Positions 61,301-64,000 of a stretch of DNA of 64,000 nucleotides are shown here, in pieces. Both the position numbers and the translations under genes were made by a program. The stretch is from Candidatus Binataceae bacterium (GTDB taxonomy: Bacteria; Desulfobacterota; Binatia; Binatales; Binataceae). The stretch's first letter is position 1; every line of letters starts with the position of its first letter. Location: NCBI GenBank assembly GCA_035508495.1, contig DATJMX010000041.1, forward strand, positions 1-64,000, written 5' to 3'. Below the pieces are notes generated by a model. That model made no database searches and was not told the DNA's origin. It saw nothing but the letters and a program-made list of their open reading frames with translations.

Positions 61301-61864
61301 TCAGACGAACGGCACCAGCATCGGGACGCGGCGCTGGTATTCGGCGTAGGCGCCAGGGCCGAGTTCCGCGGAGAGGAATCGTTCTTCGGTGCGGGCTTTC
61401 AGCCAGAGAGCGCCTGTCAGGAGGATCGTGCCCAGGACCGCGGTTATAGTCGCCTCCGCGAGGGCAGTCGCGATCGTTGCGAATATCAGGCCCGTGTATA
61501 TCGGATGACGCACGATTGCGTACGGGCCGGTGTCGATCACGTGATGGCCTTCCTTCTTGGTGATTGCTCCCGACCACAGCGGGCCCAAATGAATTCGCGC
61601 CCACCATGCGAAGAGGATTCCGGCCACCACAAACCCGACCAGCAGATATGCTCCGCCGTAGCCGACGTGCCAGATGCGTCTCATGCCCATCGCGTGCGCA
61701 AAGGCGTGGGTCAGCATCACGAGGCCCACGCCCGCGCCGATTCGATACGCCCAAACTTCCCAGCCCGTGACTTGCTTTTCGGTGCGCTCCGACCATAGCG
61801 CGGCGGCGATCCACGTGATGGCCCATGCTGCCCACGCGAGATCGAATAGTTGTCTAGGACCCAC
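61301..61864 (-). CDS. Isoprenylcysteine carboxyl methyltransferase-like integral membrane protein
   Basis: This 187-aa protein has five or so hydrophobic segments and the ICMT/PEMT-like end HHVIDTGPYAIVRHPIYTGL followed by KARTEERFLSAELGPGAYAE, where SAM binds. Bacterial homologues methylate unknown membrane substrates. GTG 61864 has GGAGG 10 nt upstream. It lies 115 bp upstream of purB on the same strand and is separate in function. Confidence 0.85.
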   Translation of the reverse strand: MGPRQLFDLAWAAWAITWIAAALWSERTEKQVTGWEVWAYRIGAGVGLVMLTHAFAHAMGMRRIWHVGYGGAYLLVGFVVAGILFAWWARIHLGPLWSGAITKKEGHHVIDTGPYAIVRHPIYTGLIFATIATALAEATITAVLGTILLTGALWLKARTEERFLSAELGPGAYAEYQRRVPMLVPFV

Positions 61865-61978
61865 GGCGAGCAGGCCTCCGTACAGGTGTGACGTAGCAGA
61901 ATAGCATCAAGTTTCGGATGGTCGAAGATCGCAAGCGCGGCAAAGAGTTAGCGCGCGACTCCTGCTAGATTTCGGGGC

Positions 61979-62830
61979 GTGAAGCAGGTCACCGAACGCG
62001 ATTACGAAGAGCGAATCGAGCGGATCGTCAAATTGCTCGAGGCCGACCCCGCGGCGCATCACGCGCTCGATGACCTCGCAGGCGCGGCGCACTTCTCGCG
62101 CTTCCATTTCCATCGTATCTACCGCGCGATGACCGGCGAGACCGTGAACGATACTGCGCGGCGTCTGCGCCTTGCGCGCGCGGCACGTCAGCTCGCATCG
62201 ACGAATACCGCGGTGACCGAAATCGCGCTCGATGCCGGCTACGAAAGCGTGCAGACCTTCTCGCGCGCATTCAGCTCATTGACCAGTCTCTCGCCGCGCG
62301 AGTTTCGCTCGCGCCGCATCCGATTGTCGGATCTGATAAACGGCCCTGCGCCCCGAGCCAAGGGAGGAACTTCCATGAAAGTCGAAATCGTTGAACTCAT
62401 GGCGAGCCGCGCATTCACGTATCGCCATCTCGGTCCGATGAGCACCGTCAAAGATACGTACTCGCGGCTCTGGCAATGGCAGATCGAAAACGGAATCGCG
62501 GGAAAGACCAGGGAAGCGATCGGCATCTGCTATGGCGACGAAACCGGCGACGATGAGTTCCGCTACTATGCCGGGGTCGTTTGGGACAAGCCCGTCAAAG
62601 CGGCCGGCGATATCGAGGTGCACGAAGTCCCGGGCGGCAAGTACGGATGCTATCGGCTAGTCGGATCCCACGACGGTATCCCGGCGGCTTTCCAGCGCAT
62701 TTACGGCGAATGGCTGCCGGCGAGCGGCTTTGCGCCTGACGATCGGCCGGCACTCGAGATCTATCGCAACAATCCCTTCGATACGGCGGCCAACGAGTTG
62801 ATTACCGACTTGATGATCCCGATTCGATGA
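61979..62830 (+). CDS. AraC-family regulator with GyrI-like effector domain
   Basis: This 283-aa regulator has an AraC DNA-binding domain (ALDDLAGAAHFSRFHFHRIY, then RAMTGETV; TEIALDAGYESVQTFSRAFS) and a C-terminal GyrI-like small-molecule domain starting near MKVEIVELMASRAFTYRHLG, with GYLWQ-like SRLWQWQIENGI. Such fusions sense amphipathic compounds (Rob/BmrR-like). GTG 61979 is used, with a weak ribosome site. It is divergent from the ICMT-like gene. Confidence 0.88.
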   Translation: MKQVTERDYEERIERIVKLLEADPAAHHALDDLAGAAHFSRFHFHRIYRAMTGETVNDTARRLRLARAARQLASTNTAVTEIALDAGYESVQTFSRAFSSLTSLSPREFRSRRIRLSDLINGPAPRAKGGTSMKVEIVELMASRAFTYRHLGPMSTVKDTYSRLWQWQIENGIAGKTREAIGICYGDETGDDEFRYYAGVVWDKPVKAAGDIEVHEVPGGKYGCYRLVGSHDGIPAAFQRIYGEWLPASGFAPDDRPALEIYRNNPFDTAANELITDLMIPIR

Positions 62831-62833
62831 GCG

Positions 62834-63184
62834 TCAGCTCTTGGCGCGCGTGTCTCTGAGCAGTTCCTGGATGCGTGCGGCGTGCTCGGGACCAACGTCG
62901 AATTCGAAATCGACTTCCGGCGTATAGCGCAGGCCCAGCGCGCGGCCAAGCTCACGCCGGATAAAGCCCGAGGCGCTCTTGAAGCCCGAGATCACAGCGG
63001 GCGCGCGCTTGGATCCTTCGAGATGAGAAAAGAACACCCGGCCGTGGCGCAGATCGTCGCTCATCTTCGCGCCCGTGAGCGTCACGCCCCGCAGGCGCGG
63101 ATCTTTCAGATCCCGCACGAGCATCTCCGACAACTCGCGCATCAGGAGTTCAGCAACTCGTTCGGGGCGGCGGCCTTCGCTCAC
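62834..63184 (-). CDS. rbfA: Ribosome-binding factor A
   Basis: RbfA (116 aa) assists 16S rRNA maturation in the 30S subunit. It shows the KH-domain pattern VAELLMRELSEMLVRDLKDP and RLRGVTLTGAKMSDDLRHGR, and RRELGRALGLRYTPEVDFEF. GTG 63184 (TTGGAGAACAGA before it) is preferred to TTG 63196. It follows ylxP by 68 bp in the infB-ylxP-rbfA unit. Confidence 0.95.
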   Translation of the reverse strand: MSEGRRPERVAELLMRELSEMLVRDLKDPRLRGVTLTGAKMSDDLRHGRVFFSHLEGSKRAPAVISGFKSASGFIRRELGRALGLRYTPEVDFEFDVGPEHAARIQELLRDTRAKS

Positions 63185-63252
63185 TCTGTTCTCCAATATC
63201 GATCAGTTCGACCGCGCGCGATGCGACACGGACGAAGCGTTGATTCCTCTTC

Positions 63253-63540
63253 CTAACAGCTGATGATCTCGAATTCTTCGTCGCCGAGCGGCGCGAGCCC
63301 AAGCGAGTCGATAAAGTTGACGACTTCACGCAGCGCGCTGTCGACGAACGAGCGATCGTTGCCGACCTGGCAGATGCCGAGCTCAGCGCGTTGCCACATA
63401 TCGTTGTCGTCGGACTCGGCAATCGAGACGTTGAACTTGTTGCGAACGCGAGCCTTGATTGCGCGCAACACCTGCCGTTTCCCCTTGAGCGAATGATTTT
63501 CCGGCAGAAAAAGCGTCAGCCGGACCACGCCGACCACCAT
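63253..63540 (-). CDS. ylxP: DUF503 protein (YlxP)
   Basis: This 95-aa protein has the DUF503 pattern MVVGVVRLTLFLPENHSLKG and KRQVLRAIKARVRNKFNVSI, with a later ESDDNDMWQRAELGICQVGN. It commonly sits between infB and rbfA and may have a small role in ribosome assembly. ATG 63540 has GGAGGAA upstream. Confidence 0.93.
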   Translation of the reverse strand: MVVGVVRLTLFLPENHSLKGKRQVLRAIKARVRNKFNVSIAESDDNDMWQRAELGICQVGNDRSFVDSALREVVNFIDSLGLAPLGDEEFEIISC

Positions 63541-63602
63541 ATCCGGTTCCTCCGCGATGCGCGGCGCGGCGCGATGATTGCGCCGCGCCCATCAAACCCG
63601 GC

Positions 63603-64000
63603 TCAGGTCTCGAGCTGCTTTTCGACCTGCGCCTGCCCACGCATCGTCTCCGGCTTGGGAGTCTCGAGCTTGCGCAGCACGGCTTCGAGCTCGAACGCTT
63701 CGATAATGTCGCTCGGCTTCACGTCGTTGTAGTTCTCGAGCGCGATACCGCACTCGTAGCCCGTGGCGACCTCGCGCGCGTCATCCTTGAAGCGCTTGAG
63801 CGAAGCGAGCTTACCTTCCCATACCTGGCGGCCGTCGCGCACGAGGCGCGCACGAGCGCTGCGCACGATCTTGCCATCGAGCACCATGCATCCGGCGACC
63901 GTCGCGCCCGGCACGTTGAAGATCCGGCGCACTTCGGCGCGGCCCAAAGTCTTCTCGCGATAGGTCGGTGCGAGCAGACCTTCCATCGCCTCGCGCATGT
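63603..64000 (-). CDS. infB: Translation initiation factor IF-2, C-terminal part (continues beyond the window)
   Basis: This is the C-terminal ~132 residues of IF-2, running off the right end. It has [20 protein letters not shown], the beta-barrel segment [40 protein letters not shown] and [20 protein letters not shown], typical of the fMet-tRNA-binding C2 domain. The GTPase domain lies outside the window. A short Glu/Gln tail (AQVEKQLET) ends the protein. It is followed by ylxP and rbfA. Confidence 0.96.
   Translation of the reverse strand, partial: MREAMEGLLAPTYREKTLGRAEVRRIFNVPGATVAGCMVLDGKIVRSARARLVRDGRQVWEGKLASLKRFKDDAREVATGYECGIALENYNDVKPSDIIEAFELEAVLRKLETPKPETMRGQAQVEKQLET

Noticed and set aside
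1..64000. tRNA, rRNA, CRISPR, IS element, prophage, att site
   Set aside because: I scanned the gaps between genes by eye and found no cloverleaf-type, direct-repeat/spacer or transposase pattern; dedicated programs would be decisive.

Overview
The window is a 64 kb stretch of a GC-rich, Gram-negative bacterial chromosome with no tRNA, rRNA, CRISPR array, insertion sequence or prophage that I could recognise. Housekeeping loci lie beside catabolic and secreted-protein genes. An LpxL/HtrB-type lipid A acyltransferase gene, several Sec signal peptides, DUF1329, a class III PHA synthase, LLM oxidoreductase and repeated acyl-CoA dehydrogenase genes suggest a soil-type deltaproteobacterial-grade lineage. 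Candidatus Binatota is my best guess, from gene content only and with modest confidence.

Layout. 1-2353: end of gatA, and gatB (tRNA-dependent amidotransferase). 2603-5553: pgi and a dienelactone hydrolase/NTF2-like fusion on the minus strand. 5771-8487: MFS transporter, gluconokinase, epoxide-hydrolase-like enzyme. 8636-12626: tandem secreted DUF1566 proteins and a secreted M19-dipeptidase-like protein with cysteine-rich modules. 13021-15932: a polyhydroxyalkanoate locus (phaE-like, phaC, phasin-like) with a divergent Crp/Fnr regulator. 15953-22815: alpha/beta hydrolase, FAD amine-oxidase-like protein with a membrane-anchored partner, LLM monooxygenase, and the operon UPF0175 - glyoxalase I - Zn alcohol dehydrogenase. 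22975-30010: three paralogous acyl-CoA dehydrogenases around a MocR / PNPOx-fold / GNAT / PaiB-like cluster. 30091-35758: GNAT, a very large BNR/Ig surface protein, GST, nitroreductase. 35839-38150: lpxL-like gene coupled to glgC. 38513-42246: zinc-ribbon protein, GST, and the ribosomal operon rpsF - OB-fold gene - rpsR - DUF2232 - rplI. 42504-48820: cyclase, FAD monooxygenase, DUF1329, MFS exporter, GNAT-like protein. 48934-54242: a CSLREA/beta-helix secreted protein and a bufferin-type RiPP locus (BufA2-like precursor, DUF692 MNIO, DUF2063 partner) with a divergent ECF sigma/anti-sigma pair. 54278-61185: purB-purC-purS-purQ-purL-purF. 61301-64000: ICMT-like methyltransferase, AraC/GyrI regulator, and the end of infB with ylxP and rbfA.

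The most notable system is the bufferin-like cluster. A periplasmic precursor with six cysteines is followed by its predicted multinuclear iron oxidase and partner protein. Facing them is a sigma/anti-sigma pair whose predicted periplasmic domain carries cysteines and could sense metal or thiol state. Second are palindromic and GC-rich intergenic repeats that recur mainly between convergent gene ends. Third is the compact class III PHA locus. Start codons were moved from the longest reading frame where a Shine-Dalgarno sequence or family length argued for it; each such choice is stated.
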